A stretch of DNA of 64,000 nucleotides, from NCBI GenBank assembly GCA_015680685.1, contig MNCI01015903.1, forward strand, positions 123,733 through 187,732. The letters are read 5' to 3'. The stretch comes from Gnetum montanum (lineage: Eukaryota > Streptophyta > Gnetopsida > Gnetales > Gnetaceae). Below, in pieces: positions 47,330 to 58,012 of the stretch; position 1 is the stretch's first letter; each line of letters begins with the position of its first letter. Position numbers and translations under genes: made by a program. The notes under the pieces are model-generated. The model was not told where the DNA came from and did no database searches. It saw only the letters and a program-made list of their open reading frames with translations.

Positions 47330-48120
47330 TTTTTATGGTGTCTTATTCATCAAGATCTTTCTATGGCACTCTCGTCTTAAACCTATAGAAAGTGTTTCTC
47401 CTCAATGTCCTCTTTGTAGAAGTGAAGACTCATTTTCTCAAATTTTTTTTTGAGTATCGTGTTACTGAACATGCTTGAAAATGGACATCTAGAATTTGTA
47501 ACAATGTTCAACTAAGCATCAATGAAGTCATTTCTAGTGATTAGCATACTTTGTCTACTTCATTTCTTTGCATTTGGAATTGTCTTCAACCACTTGTTCT
47601 CTACTTTATTTGCAAGCTTCACTATGTAATTATCTTCCAATAGCAAGAGCATAACTACAATCTCTCTTTAGGTGTATAATACCAAATTCTAAAAAATGTC
47701 ACTTTTTAGCTACAACTTCAAGCAAAAAAATCTCCTAGTGAAAGCTAAACAATTAATTTGTTTTCTATAGTATTCATTTCTTTTTATTTTTGGAGGCTCA
47801 AGAATGGGAGCTTCTATTATTATTTGTTCATTATCTCTAATTGGTGTATTCTTTTTTCTTTAGAGAGAGTTTTCTCCTTCTTTGTACAAAAAACTCTTTA
47901 GTAAGAATTGAAAACCTATGAGAATACTTTTGAATAAGGGCAAAGCTTAATCCTTTTGCTACCCTAGAGGAAAGGTTTTTCAAGATTGGTTATAAGGATG
48001 AACACTTGAAAAGGCATACCTAAAACCATTGGGCTTTTTCTTTAAACTCTTCCTTTGATGATCTAATGTATGTTGATTCTTTTTTAATATTATTATTATT
48101 ATTTTGCATCCTACACCCCC
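47330..48120 (+). mobile_element. LINE 3' end: RT C-terminal zinc region and 3' tail
   Basis: The plus-strand reading around 47330-47560 contains HQDLSMA and then FSPQCPLCRSEDSFSQIFFE, the zf-RVT region at the C-terminus of plant L1-type RT. The following 500 bases (47810-48075) match the minus-strand LINE tail at 61620-61360, about 85 percent by eye. It ends in TTTTTTAATATTATTATTATT. Only the 3' end is present, the usual 5' truncation of LINEs. Confidence 0.75.
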
Positions 48121-48785
48121 CTCCCCCAAATAGTCTATGATTTTCCGACCCCAGAGGAAAGGTTTTTCAGGATTGATTATAAGGATGAAAATATAAAAGT
48201 GCATTCTCAAAATTGTTAGGCTTTTTTTTTAAATTCTCTCTCTTCAATGATTTCATGTACTTTATTTTTTTTAACATTAATTTTTTTTGGGATTAGACAT
48301 CCTTCCCATCCTCACACCAATATTTTTTTAACATTAATTTTTTTTGGGGTTACACATCCTCCCCATCCTCACACCACCTCTCTCTTCAATGATTTAATGT
48401 ACTTTATTTTTTTTAACATTAATTTTTTTTGGGATTAGGCATCATCCCCATCCTCACACCAATATTTTTTTAACATTAATTTTTATTTTGGGGTTACACA
48501 TCCTCCCCATCCTCACACCACCCCCCCCCCCCCCCCCCCAAAAAAAAAAAAAACAAACAAAAATAATAGTATAGGATTCTCTGATTGATGCAGAGAGTTT
48601 TCTCCTTTTCTTTACAAGAAATCCTTTAGTAAGAAGTAAAAAATCATGAGGACACTTCTAAATAAGGACAAGGCCTTATGCTTTTCCTAAAGGCATCCCC
48701 AAAACTATTAGGCTTTTTCTTTAGACTCTCTCTTCAACGATCTTATGCACTCTAAAATTTTTAATATTATTATTCTTTTTTTGGG
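48121..48785 (+). repeat. Repeated LINE tails with higher-order repeat
   Basis: After the first tail, pieces of the same tail recur: 48150-48260 (AGAGGAAAGGTTTTTCAGG) and 48590-48785 (GAGAGTTTTCTCC, AAATCCTTTAGTAAGAAG). Between them, a 142-bp unit beginning TCTCTTCAATG (48239, 48381) is itself made of two halves with ACATTAATTTTTTTTGGG and CATCCTCACACCA. This looks like expansion of a LINE 3' tail. Confidence 0.75.
48521..48553. repeat. C19-A14 homopolymer tract
   Basis: Nineteen C (48521-48539) are followed by fourteen A (48540-48553). On the minus strand the G19 run could form a G-quadruplex. Run length is prone to sequencing error. Confidence 0.95.
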
Positions 48786-48789
48786 ATTT

Positions 48790-49863
48790 GAATCACTTGA
48801 GTTTTTGCCACTCATTGTCTATGTTCTACAAGGCACAGGCATCGTGGAATGCTTGTAAATGATGCTGAGGATCAGCGTTGTATCCCCCTTCAAAATGTGG
48901 GATATTATTTATGTCCAAACGCTTGATCCTACTATCCCTTAAATGCCTTGTGGGAATCCTAACTACCTCTCTAATATCAAGCATGCTTCGGGTTGCGAAT
49001 AGGGGTTCATCATGATCATCTCTTACATGATGTCTGTGATGTCTACGTGGTGGTTCCCTATTCTCCCTATGTCCTTGCCCTTGTCCTAACTCCTCTCGAC
49101 CTTCCTGTCGAGGCATTTCATCTCTTTTACCTTGACTCTCCGCGTTATGCTCATGGTGGCTGCGCCCAGATGTGGAAGGAGAGGGTGAATGATGAGATGA
49201 AGGAGAAGAAGAAGGGGATCCATCACCATGGTGATGTTTCTTGCCTTCTCTTCTGCTGCTTCGGCCCCGATCGTTGTTACGATCCAAATGTCTGTCATTA
49301 ATGTGAGTGATTGTTCCTGCCGTGAACAGCTGGTGTTCATGGGGACTAGAGCCTGGAATATGTATCGTTGATCTAAGGCCCTGATGCCTAACCTCTTCAC
49401 TAGAGTGAGAAGGAGGAACATCATTTTCTAAGAAACCCATCGTGAGGGGTTCCTCTTCTCCTATTTCACTAATGACGTGGGGAACCTCGCCCTTCAATAG
49501 TGAATGTTGGCTCTCTTGCCGTGCATCCCGAATACGTTGGGCGTTTGTGGGATGATAATCCCTTGTGTCATAATCATCCAAAACGTATTCAGCAAGCAGC
49601 TCATGCATGCCATACTGTACCAAAGCACAGGAAAGCATGTTGGGAGTGGATCGATCTGGGGGTAACACGATGTTACCTTGCATGTCTCTCCACCGCAGTT
49701 GCTCATCTTGATGGAAAACAAAGGTAAAATCCGGCACATACTCATCAGGATGAGTATATGTGACCTTGGATTGTTGAGGACATGGTTGATTTCGGTTATG
49801 CGTATGGTCCTGACTTTCTCCTGTATTGTCCTTAGGTGAGTTGATTGCATGAAAAGAAGCCAT
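48790..49863 (-). pseudogene. Copy B gag, open but truncated at the C-terminus
   Basis: Open from 49890 to about 48826. Comparison with copies A and C sets the start at ATG 49863 (MASFHAINSPKDN), not the upstream in-frame ATG. Features: THPDEYVPDFTFVFHQDE near residue 35, a Ser/His-rich stretch (SSSPSSHHSPSPSTSGRS) near 215-235, a charged Arg/Glu region, and the start of the capsid domain (IPHFEGGYNADPQHHLQAF). It is cut at about 48790, where LINE tail sequence begins. It is the only gag here without internal stops, so this copy is the youngest. Confidence 0.85.
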
Positions 49864-49990
49864 TTCTAATGGTGTGCTAACTTTCACCATTATTTATGTT
49901 CTTGATTAACTGATTAACCCTAAGGTTCATTTTAGGCTCACAACGATGTGAGTGATATCCCTTATGTTTAATTGGCGTAAAAACACTTAG

Positions 49991-50009
49991 TCCCCGGCAA
50001 CGACGCTAA
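49991..50009 (-). other. Copy B primer-binding site, tRNA-Asp type
   Basis: On the minus strand the LTR end CTCATCA is followed by TTAGCGTCGTTGCCGGGGA, close to the tRNA-Asp complement TGGCGCCGTTGCCGGGGA. It is the best preserved of the three sites. Confidence 0.85.
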
Positions 50010-50839
50010 TGATGAGTGGCGAGGTACCCCTACACTCAACCATACGAATACGAGCGTGCACGCGTGATCCGGTCGAACTCCGCAGACTAAATGCCTTACC
50101 ATCACAAGAAACGCCTGGGGTTAATCGTTCGTTGTCTTCCCAGGCTTGCTTGTAAGTGTCACAGTGTATGGTTAAGCAAGTCTGAGGTATGTGATTTTTT
50201 TGGTATTTTTCGGTTTATCTTCTATGCTATCAGAGGAAAGGGTTGAGAAACTAAGCTAACTCTAACTAATGATCTAAGTCTAAATTAACTAGCGTCAGCA
50301 TCCATTCCTACTTACCGGACACATCCTGAACTATGCAACTGTGGCTTACCAAACGCTAATCGTTATTGGGATCACCACACGTAACGCAAGTGCTCGAAGT
50401 GGTCATACTGAGGCACCTATTTAGCTTAAGTGTGATAAGTAGCCGATTCCTTGACTAGCCGTACACGTCCGTAGATGCTCGTAATCCAGTTGTACTTGAA
50501 CGCACTAGGAAAGAAGTAAATGAAAGCAATAAATGAAACCACGTGCTGTAAGGTTTATCCAATCAAGTTCGTCTTTATTGCCGTACACAACTTGGGTTCA
50601 GGTTACAAGCTGCTCGAATAAAGAGCCGTTCACTCTAGGACTCCTACTGCGGGCACATGGGACAAATTCTAACTCTGGAGTGATCAATCTGCCAGAGCTT
50701 CGCTACTTCTAGCCAGGATTGGGAAATGAAGGAAGTGCCACCTCTTATTTATAGATATGACGGCGGGACGCGATATCACATAGGCGATATCGCAGGAGAA
50801 GATGCGATATCGCGGCCCAGTGCATGTCGCGTCTCATCA
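50010..50839 (-). repeat. Copy B LTR, 830 bp
   Basis: Bounded by TGATGAGTGG (left) and GTCTCATCA (right), so on its coding strand it runs TGATGAGAC to CTCATCA. It contains a promoter (TATA 50746-50753) close to its 5' end, giving a U3 of only about 95 bases before the TATA box, and AATAAA blocks near 50574-50620. It aligns with copy C along its whole length. Confidence 0.9.
50746..50813 (-). promoter_or_regulatory. Copy B LTR promoter: TATA box and three phased GCGATATCGC motifs
   Basis: Minus-strand TATAAATA at 50746-50753. Then, after 16 bases, GCGATATCAC (50770), GCGATATCGC (50784) and GCGATATCGC (50804); starts are 14 and 20 apart. The motif is a 10-bp palindrome. No known factor is assigned. 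Confidence 0.8.
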
Positions 50840-50849
50840 CAAAGGTTCT

Positions 50850-52700
50850 TAATAGGGTTCATAAAGTGGAAGTGAAAAAGATGGATCTATGGAAGGACAT
50901 GAATTTTCTAGTGGAGCAAACAAAAGAGGGTTTTCAAATTTTTATCTTGGAAAAAGCTCTTAGAAATCAGCAACAATGATTCTAACATGTAGTGGTAGGT
51001 ATGTTCTCTAGTTGTGCTTCTTCATTTTGGAACATGCATGCATGAGTTAAGCAAGATTGGCCTTTAATAGTAGTGAAACTTGATTAATTGTGAGGAAACA
51101 CATTTTCTATAAGTTCAAGTTTCAATCTAACATGCATTCCATGAAGGTAAAGATTACTTATAGGATTGGAAATGTTGTAATACAAGTTAAAAACTAGAAG
51201 CCTAGTTTTTTGACTACTCAAAGGTAAAAACTAGGTATGATGAGGGTCATCAAACAATTTGCTATATGGATCTATGTTCCTTATTTCTCAATTGAATTTA
51301 AGACTAAAGGCATTTTTTCTAACCTTGTGAGATGCATTAGAGAGTTGTTGTCCATTGATTATCACACATGGAAGGGTTTTCCTAGTCTTGTGTAGATCTA
51401 TGTCCACATGTAGGAGGCTAGGACACCAATTTGGTCAAGCAAATCAAGCTAGAGAGGTCTCATGATTTATTTTTACAATCAATTGTGTTTGAGAAGTTTC
51501 CAAATACATTTCAGATATGCATGGAGAAAGGAACATTTTAGTCTTGTGTCCTAATTGCCCATCTTCCCTTGCAACGTGATACTAGACAATGTTGTTAAGT
51601 CTGCAAGAGTCAAGGGATCAAGACTAACAAAAGCATGATAACCTTCACGTTCCTCAAATAAGGCTACCTTCTCAAAGGACAAGGGTTTATAGTCTTTAAA
51701 AGCCTTGTTGAAACAAGAAAATGTTAGCTCAACCCCACTAGAATCAACTATTATCAAGGAGACATCAAGAACTAATAACGTCAAACCTCCACTACAAGGT
51801 ATAATTTTTGGCTCCTTGCAGCTACCATCCAACTTATAAATGATACACACTATATTTAGGAATCATTTTCGAAGGACTAATAAACAAGGTAAGCAACAAT
51901 GTAGGACATTAATTTCTATAAGAACCTAACATTAACTATGATCAATGTTTGGCCACAATGGTTTGGCACTAAAATGTTTGTACTCAGAGGAGCTCAAGAT
52001 GGAGGATCAAAAAGGAGATTTTTCATGTGGTCAAATCTCAAAGTCTTAATAGTAGGTGCTAATTAACCATTGGGGTGCAATTTCAATTTTCAATTATCAA
52101 AGAAGAAAATTTTATACATCAATCAAGGTATGATATATGAGTTCTTTTGTCAATCTCTAATGCATACTTCAATAGAGATATCAATTAACATGCATGAGAA
52201 CTAAGTGGGTTTGCTCATGGATGAAAATCCAGTGGAATTTTGAAATTTCTTTCATGGAATGTGAATGGATTACATAACCCAAATAAGTTATTTTCTAAAA
52301 GAAATTGTTTGTGAAGATAAAATAATTCTATTATAGAAAACTAAATTATCTAGTTCTCCTTTTTTCTTTTTCCTTGGTTAGAAGAATTTCTAGGATCCTA
52401 CTTGGGGGCAAAGTTTTGTTTTAATGATTTTGTAAATACAAGGATAGAAGTTTTGAGGTTCTCATTATAGTTGTTTTGTGATAAGTCATTCTAGGAAAGG
52501 TTTTAATATTTTGAATGTGTATGGCCTTTCAATTTACTAGGAGTAAGCTCTCTTCATGCAAGAGATCTGTGGCATGATTGATTCTAGTAGTTGGCTGGCT
52601 TGTGACAATTGAAATATGGTGCATGATCACAATGATTGATTAAGTGGTTTCTCTGATCACTATGAAGGTCAGTTTTTTGATGACTTGAAGTTCCATTATG
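50850..52700 (+). pseudogene. LINE ORF1 and endonuclease remnant (5' half)
   Basis: The first part (about 50870-51450) has a weak ORF1 (DUF4283-like) look: FAIWIYVPYFSIEFKTKGIF resembles the PVWVRLP-LPLEYW segment. From about 52224 the endonuclease begins: LKFLSWNVNGLHNPNK, the classic start of the L1 AP-endonuclease domain, and near 52510-52640 the FNVYG/F-QEI and GDFN-equivalent segments (LNVYGLSIY, ALFMQEICGMI). Many stops. The domain ends prematurely near 52700. Confidence 0.65.
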
Positions 52701-53205
52701 AGATGGTAAAGGTGGTGGCTTCTTGCATTCATTTTTTTAGAAGTGTCTTGTTGGGTTGTCAACTTTTAGCTCAATGCCAAATTTTTTCATTGTTGTCTTT
52801 CTCATATTCCATGTCCAAAAGATTAGAACTTATAGTTTTTCTCCTTTATAAGCTTTATAAAAATAATTTTATGGTAGCAAATCTCATAAAGGAGGATGGT
52901 GATTAAAATATGCTACATAATCAAAGTGATTGATTAAGTGATTTCTTTAATTATTATGAAATTTTTTTTGATGACTCAAAGTTTCATTATGGAATGGTAA
53001 AGGTGGTGGGTTCTAACATTTATTTTTCTTGGAAGTGCCTTGTTGATTTGTCAAATTTTGGCTTAATGCTAAATTTTATCATTGTCATTTTTCTTATATT
53101 TCATTTCCAAAAGGTCAAAACTTATAGTTGTTCTTCATTATAAAATTTTTTAAAATAAAGGTATGACAAAAAATCTCATAGAGGGAATAAAATTCACATG
53201 AAGAA
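52622..53205 (+). repeat. Tandem duplication of about 294 bp
   Basis: GATTGATTAAGTG occurs at 52634 and 52928. The following GATGACT, GGTAAAGGTGGTGG, CTTGTTG and ATCTCATA segments keep their spacing. Copies are diverged. It lies at the end of the LINE endonuclease remnant and just before the next LTR-like element. Confidence 0.85.
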
Positions 53206-56200
53206 GAAGTCAAACCTCTCTTCCAAACTATAAATAGAGGTCATGAACCGTCATGTACATAATGAATGATGGAGTATTGAGGAGTGAGAAATCATGAGTG
53301 CTATCATTTTGTTTTTTCTCCTATTTTACTTCACTCTTAATCTAGATGATATTCTCCATTATTGAGCATTAAAGCTCTCAAAAATTCTCAAATGAAGATT
53401 TCAAGAATATTTAACTTCTAAGCCCTTCATTATTAATCAATGAATCTCTTAATATTCCTCCATTGTTAAGGTCCATCCATTTCAATTTCAAATCAAAATC
53501 TCTCATAATCCTTTCATAAATTCTCTTACAATGATCTCAAAATTACAAATGCTCAATCTTATAGCTCACATCTTTTAAAATCATCAAAAATGATTGAAGA
53601 ATAAGAAAGAAAATTCTTTTAAAACATTAAGAAGAAGATTGCTCTCATTTGAAGTTTTATTTGATGCTTTGATTATCATTTTATTTTAATTTTAATGCAT
53701 ATTGATAGATCTCTAATATTTCTAGGTCATTTCAATGTTTACAAAGCATTTTGCATCAAATATTAGATTCTATTAATGTCATTTCAAGAAGTTCATTCTC
53801 ATTTCATATGCTTCAAATAAAGTTTCTCCAAGATTTCATTCATTTTGTCTCAAATTTGCATTGAATCACTTAATATCCAATAGATTTATGTTCTACAATA
53901 TGAGATCTATATATTCATATCAAATTTAAATCAAAATAGATCAAAATTCATCTAGATTGGGTATATCAAAATTTAAAAGCTTCACCAATCAATCTACATT
54001 GATTTCCAATGACTTGCTGCAATATGTTCAGAAATTTCCTAAGAGTTACCATGTTTCCCACTGGTTGTGTGTCATTTGATGATAAGAAAATAACTACATT
54101 GATGTTTATCACTCTAGTAATTCCTAGTAACTCAACAAGGATCGATATGATATCTATCTCAATTATGCTAATCAACGTCAAATGATAAACCAACTTACAA
54201 AAAGATTAAAGACATTTCTCTTGCTATTGATTCTAGTGATGTCTAATGATATGTTGAAACTTCAACAAGATTTTCACACTTCTACTCATCTCAAATAATC
54301 GTGTCAAAGCACAAAGGTTCAATTCTTGGCTTTTATATTTTTAGAGGAAATAGAGAAGAAGGAGAATGGATTTACATCAAGTATTTTTAAGAATAGTTGA
54401 AGAATTCATTTGAAAGCATCTTAAAAGATTATGAGGCATATTTTTTACAGATAAGTGTAGTGAGACATCTCTTTTAAAAATAAATAAAGTAATGGAATAT
54501 TTCTCTCAAAGTTTCTCTTATAGATCAAATGAAGGATCATAGATTCTCTTATAATTTCTTTTTTCATTATGATCAAATTAAAAAAATATTTCAATTTCTT
54601 ATTGACAAAAATGTGATAGAAGTTTCTTATAAGCCATACTTTGAAAGATGACAGGGATGGCTCCCAAATACCCTTATGTTTAGTCCTCTATAGGTGCTCA
54701 AAGAGGATATATCCATAATTTCTCATAGAAATCAATAATTTCTTACTTCTCACAATGTAATTACCCAAAAGAGATAAAAAATGATGCCCCAAAAACTACA
54801 ACATGCTAAAAGGCACATACAAAATGCTCATAGAAGCATGAAAGGTCGAAAGATGGCCAAAATGATTCTAAGGGATGCAAAGTGATAAAAATAAGCCATC
54901 AAATCTCAAGGAAAATCTCAACAAAGAGGAAAGACACTAAAAATCAAAGCAAAGGCCATATAAAGATAATAAGAAGATTGAAGAAAATTTCAACCAAATA
55001 AAAATATGAAAAAGTATCATGAAAGCTTTCAACTCACACTCATAAAATATCTCAAAATTTTAAGATTTACAAATATGAAGATCCCAAAAATTTAACGAAG
55101 ATTTTAATCTTATAAATGTTTTAAAAATTTTTAGTTACAAAATTTTTTAGAAGTTTTAGCCCCAAATGCAATCTTAAACAATTAATAATACTAAAAGAAG
55201 AAGTCTAAGTTTTATTCTCAAAATTTTAAGAAGGGAATTTATCAAAAAGAAGAATCAAATTCAAGTTGAAGATAATTTCAAAATTAAGAAAACTTTTACT
55301 ATTGAAGATTAGAAAAAAAAAGAGATAATAAGATCAAGAAGAAGAAGAGTTCAAGCATCATTCCCACCAAGCAACAACTTCAAAATTTAGTCCTTTATGA
55401 TAAAGATTTTTTCATTTTAATTTCAAATCAAAATCTCTTACAATTCTTTCACATTCATTTCATAATAAAAAATCCTCAATATCTTATAAAGCCTCAACCT
55501 CACAACTCTTGCATCTCTCAAAATCATCAAAGACCATTGAAAAATAAGAAAGACAAATCTCCCAAAGGATTAAAGATATGATTACTCTCATTTGATCTTA
55601 TTTTAAAGTCTTATTTGATGCTTTGATCATCATTTTGTTTCAATTTTAATGCATATTGATATATATATTTGATGCCTCTTGGTTATTGCAATGTTTACAA
55701 ATCATTTTACATTAGATGCTAAATCTATTGATGTCATTTCAAGAAGTTCATTCTCATTTCATATGTTGAAAATTAAGTTTTTGTAAGATTTCATTCATTA
55801 TGTCTCAAATTTGCATTGAATAATTCCATCTCCATTAGATCTATGTTTTACAATATGATATCTACAAATTCATATCAAATTTGAAGCAAAATGAATTGAA
55901 ATTTATCAAGATTAGGCTTATCAAAATTCAAAAGCTTTGCTAGTCAATCTTTATCAATCTTTGGTTACCTTCCATGATATGTTCATAAATTTTTAAGAGT
56001 TATTACACTTCTTAGTACTCATGTGACAAGGATTAATATGATATTGACCTTAATCATGCTAATTGATATTCATCAATATGCCAAAATACAAAAGGATTGA
56101 GGACATTTCATTTGTTTTCTTAATTCCACAATATGCTGAAACTTTAGCAAAATTTTCATGCTTTTGCTCACCTCCAACATAATCAAGACTAGAAAGCTTC
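53163..56200 (+). mobile_element. Small LTR-type element with direct repeats about 1.95 kb apart
   Basis: 53480-54030 matches 55410-55990 (AAGAAGTTCATTCTCATTTCATATG, CAAATTTGCATTGAAT and many more), offset 1943-1955. The left copy is preceded by a plus-strand TATA box (53229-53236, CTATAAATAGAGG), as in an LTR promoter. The right copy lacks this part. The inside (54300-55400) is AT-rich with one weak coding-like stretch near 54560-54640 and no identifiable gag or pol. It could be a short non-autonomous LTR element with a truncated 3' LTR, or simply a large duplication. Confidence 0.5.
53229..53236 (+). promoter_or_regulatory. TATA box of the left LTR-like repeat
   Basis: TATAAATA in the context ACTATAAATAGAGG, a strong plant TATA box, 250 bases before the start of the part shared with the right copy. 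It lacks the GATATC series seen in the copy B family. Confidence 0.5.
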
Positions 56201-56229
56201 CATTTTGGATCATTTTTTAACACAAGATA

Positions 56230-57873
56230 TCTTTGGTAGAATTTTTCGTAGTGTTCTTAGCTCTTTCATGAGTACTTTTTAGCCATTTTTTGATGTGTTT
56301 TGCTAGAATTTTCTTCTTCATCCTCATAAAATCTTACTCCCTTCTTTCGGAGGGATGGATATCTATTATATTCCTTTTCACTCTCTCTTTTCCTTAACTC
56401 ACCTACCTCTTTAGCAACTTGCTCCAATAATCTTTGTACTTGATGGACCCTAAGCTCATATAGTCTTCCTTGGGTGTAGGTCCCAAGGGTTCTTCACAAT
56501 TCATGCCTAAGCCCATCTATGAGATGCGTAGTTGATCCCTATGCAAGTAATCATGGCCTGGGTAATGATGTAACAATGCACAATATCAGCCCATGGTAGC
56601 ATCCAAGGGTTCATGTCATCCTTGTTTCCATCCTTGGATTTGCTTTTGCAAGTTGGACACTTGGGAGTACATTTGGTACTTATCGTTGAACAATTCTAAC
56701 ATGGTACTCCACATATGAATGGATTCCAATTCTAGGGACTAGTACCAGCTTTCCACTTCTTTGACTAGTGTCTGTGGAAACAACTTAAGTTTTTTCCATT
56801 TGTTTTCTATGTTTTGTAAGGCACATGCATCATGAAATGCTTGTAGATGATTTTGAGGATTTGCGTTGTATCCCCCTTCAAATCATGGGATATTGTTCAT
56901 GTCTAATCTCTTGATCATACTATATTTTTGGTGCCTTGTTGGAAGTCTAACAACTTCAGTTATTTCTAGCATACTTTGAGTAGTGAGTAGGGGTTCATCA
57001 TGATCATACTGTTTGTGGTGTCTATGATGCCTATGTTGTTCACTACTCTTCCTTCTTTTGTGTTGTGATTCTCTAGAATGCCCTCATCCCCTTTCTTGAC
57101 TATTTCATCTATGATCTCTATTCCACTTACTATTATCCTTATGGTCTTTTTCCTTATGACTGCATCCAAATCCTGAAGGAAAGGGTGAAGGAGATGATGA
57201 AGGTGAAGAAGAAGGAGGCCCATCACCATGACAGTGCCTGCTACCTTCTCTTCGATGATCATGGCCTCCCTTCAGAATGTCCATCTTTATTATGCATTTG
57301 TGTTCTTTTTTCAGATCCTTTGTGTTCGTTGGTATCAGAACCTAGATTATGGATGGTTGAGTGAAGGTTCTGATACACAACCCCTTGACAAAAGTCAATA
57401 TAAGGAACATCATTTCGTGGTAACCCTCCCAAGGTAGGTTCACCATCCTCATTTTCACTTAAGACATGTGGGACATCTTGGGATCACTTACCCTTCATAG
57501 ACTTATGATGTCTCTCCTGTTGTAGGGTCCTTTGATGTTATGCCTTTGTGAGTCGATACTCTCTTGAGTCATGTTCATGCACAACATATTCTACTTGTAA
57601 ATGCTACATGCCAATTTATGTGAGAGCACGAAGAAGCATGCTCAGAATTGAGTGATTGGGAGGTAATACTATGTTACCTTCTAAATCTTGCCAACACAGT
57701 TGTTCATCCTGATGGAGGATAAAGGTAAAGTTTGGTACATATTCATCAGGATGAACATATACCACATGGAACTATTAGGGTACTGGCGGATCATCATCAT
57801 GTGTACTATGCCTTTGATTGTTTCCTATATCAGACCTAGGTGGTGAAGCACTTTAATAAGAAGAAGGAGACAT
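56230..57873 (-). pseudogene. Copy C gag remnant
   Basis: The start ATG at 57873-57871 is inferred from the shared N-terminus (MSPSSY then a stop, SASPP). The FTF-HQDE block lies near 57720, the Ser/His-rich segment near 57200, and the FEGG/NADPQ block near 56870. It continues through the helical part of the capsid domain to about 56400. Frameshifts and stops are frequent. Confidence 0.75.
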
Positions 57874-57992
57874 GATTTTCTATTCAGTGTGCAATATTCT
57901 TCTTTTTATTAATTGTAAGATAACCAACCCTAAGGGTTCGTTCCAACGATGAGAAAGATTTCCTAAGTTCTAATTAGTGCACAAACAACAAG

Positions 57993-58012
57993 GTCCCTGA
58001 CAATGGTGCCAA
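57993..58012 (-). other. Copy C primer-binding site, tRNA-Asp type
   Basis: Minus strand: TTGGCACCATTGTCAGGGACC follows the LTR end. It differs from TGGCGCCGTTGCCGGGGA mainly by C-to-T and G-to-A changes. Confidence 0.8.

Larger units (their letters stand above)
48790..50839 (-). mobile_element. Copy B: Athila-like element, 5' LTR plus gag fragment
   Basis: It has LTR, primer site and gag on the minus strand, and lacks protease and pol. CpG words survive here (GCGATATCGC, GTCGCGTC, CCCCGGCAACGACGC) while copies A and C have TG or CA instead, again showing a more recent insertion. Confidence 0.85.

Noticed and set aside
48993-49727. Several open frames antisense or out of frame to copy B gag
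   Set aside because: Shadows of the intact gag frame, caused by its His/Ser/Arg-rich codon use.
53163-56200. Assignment of the small direct-repeat element to a known TRIM or LARD family
   Set aside because: No primer site, polypurine tract or target duplication could be identified, so only a general description is given.
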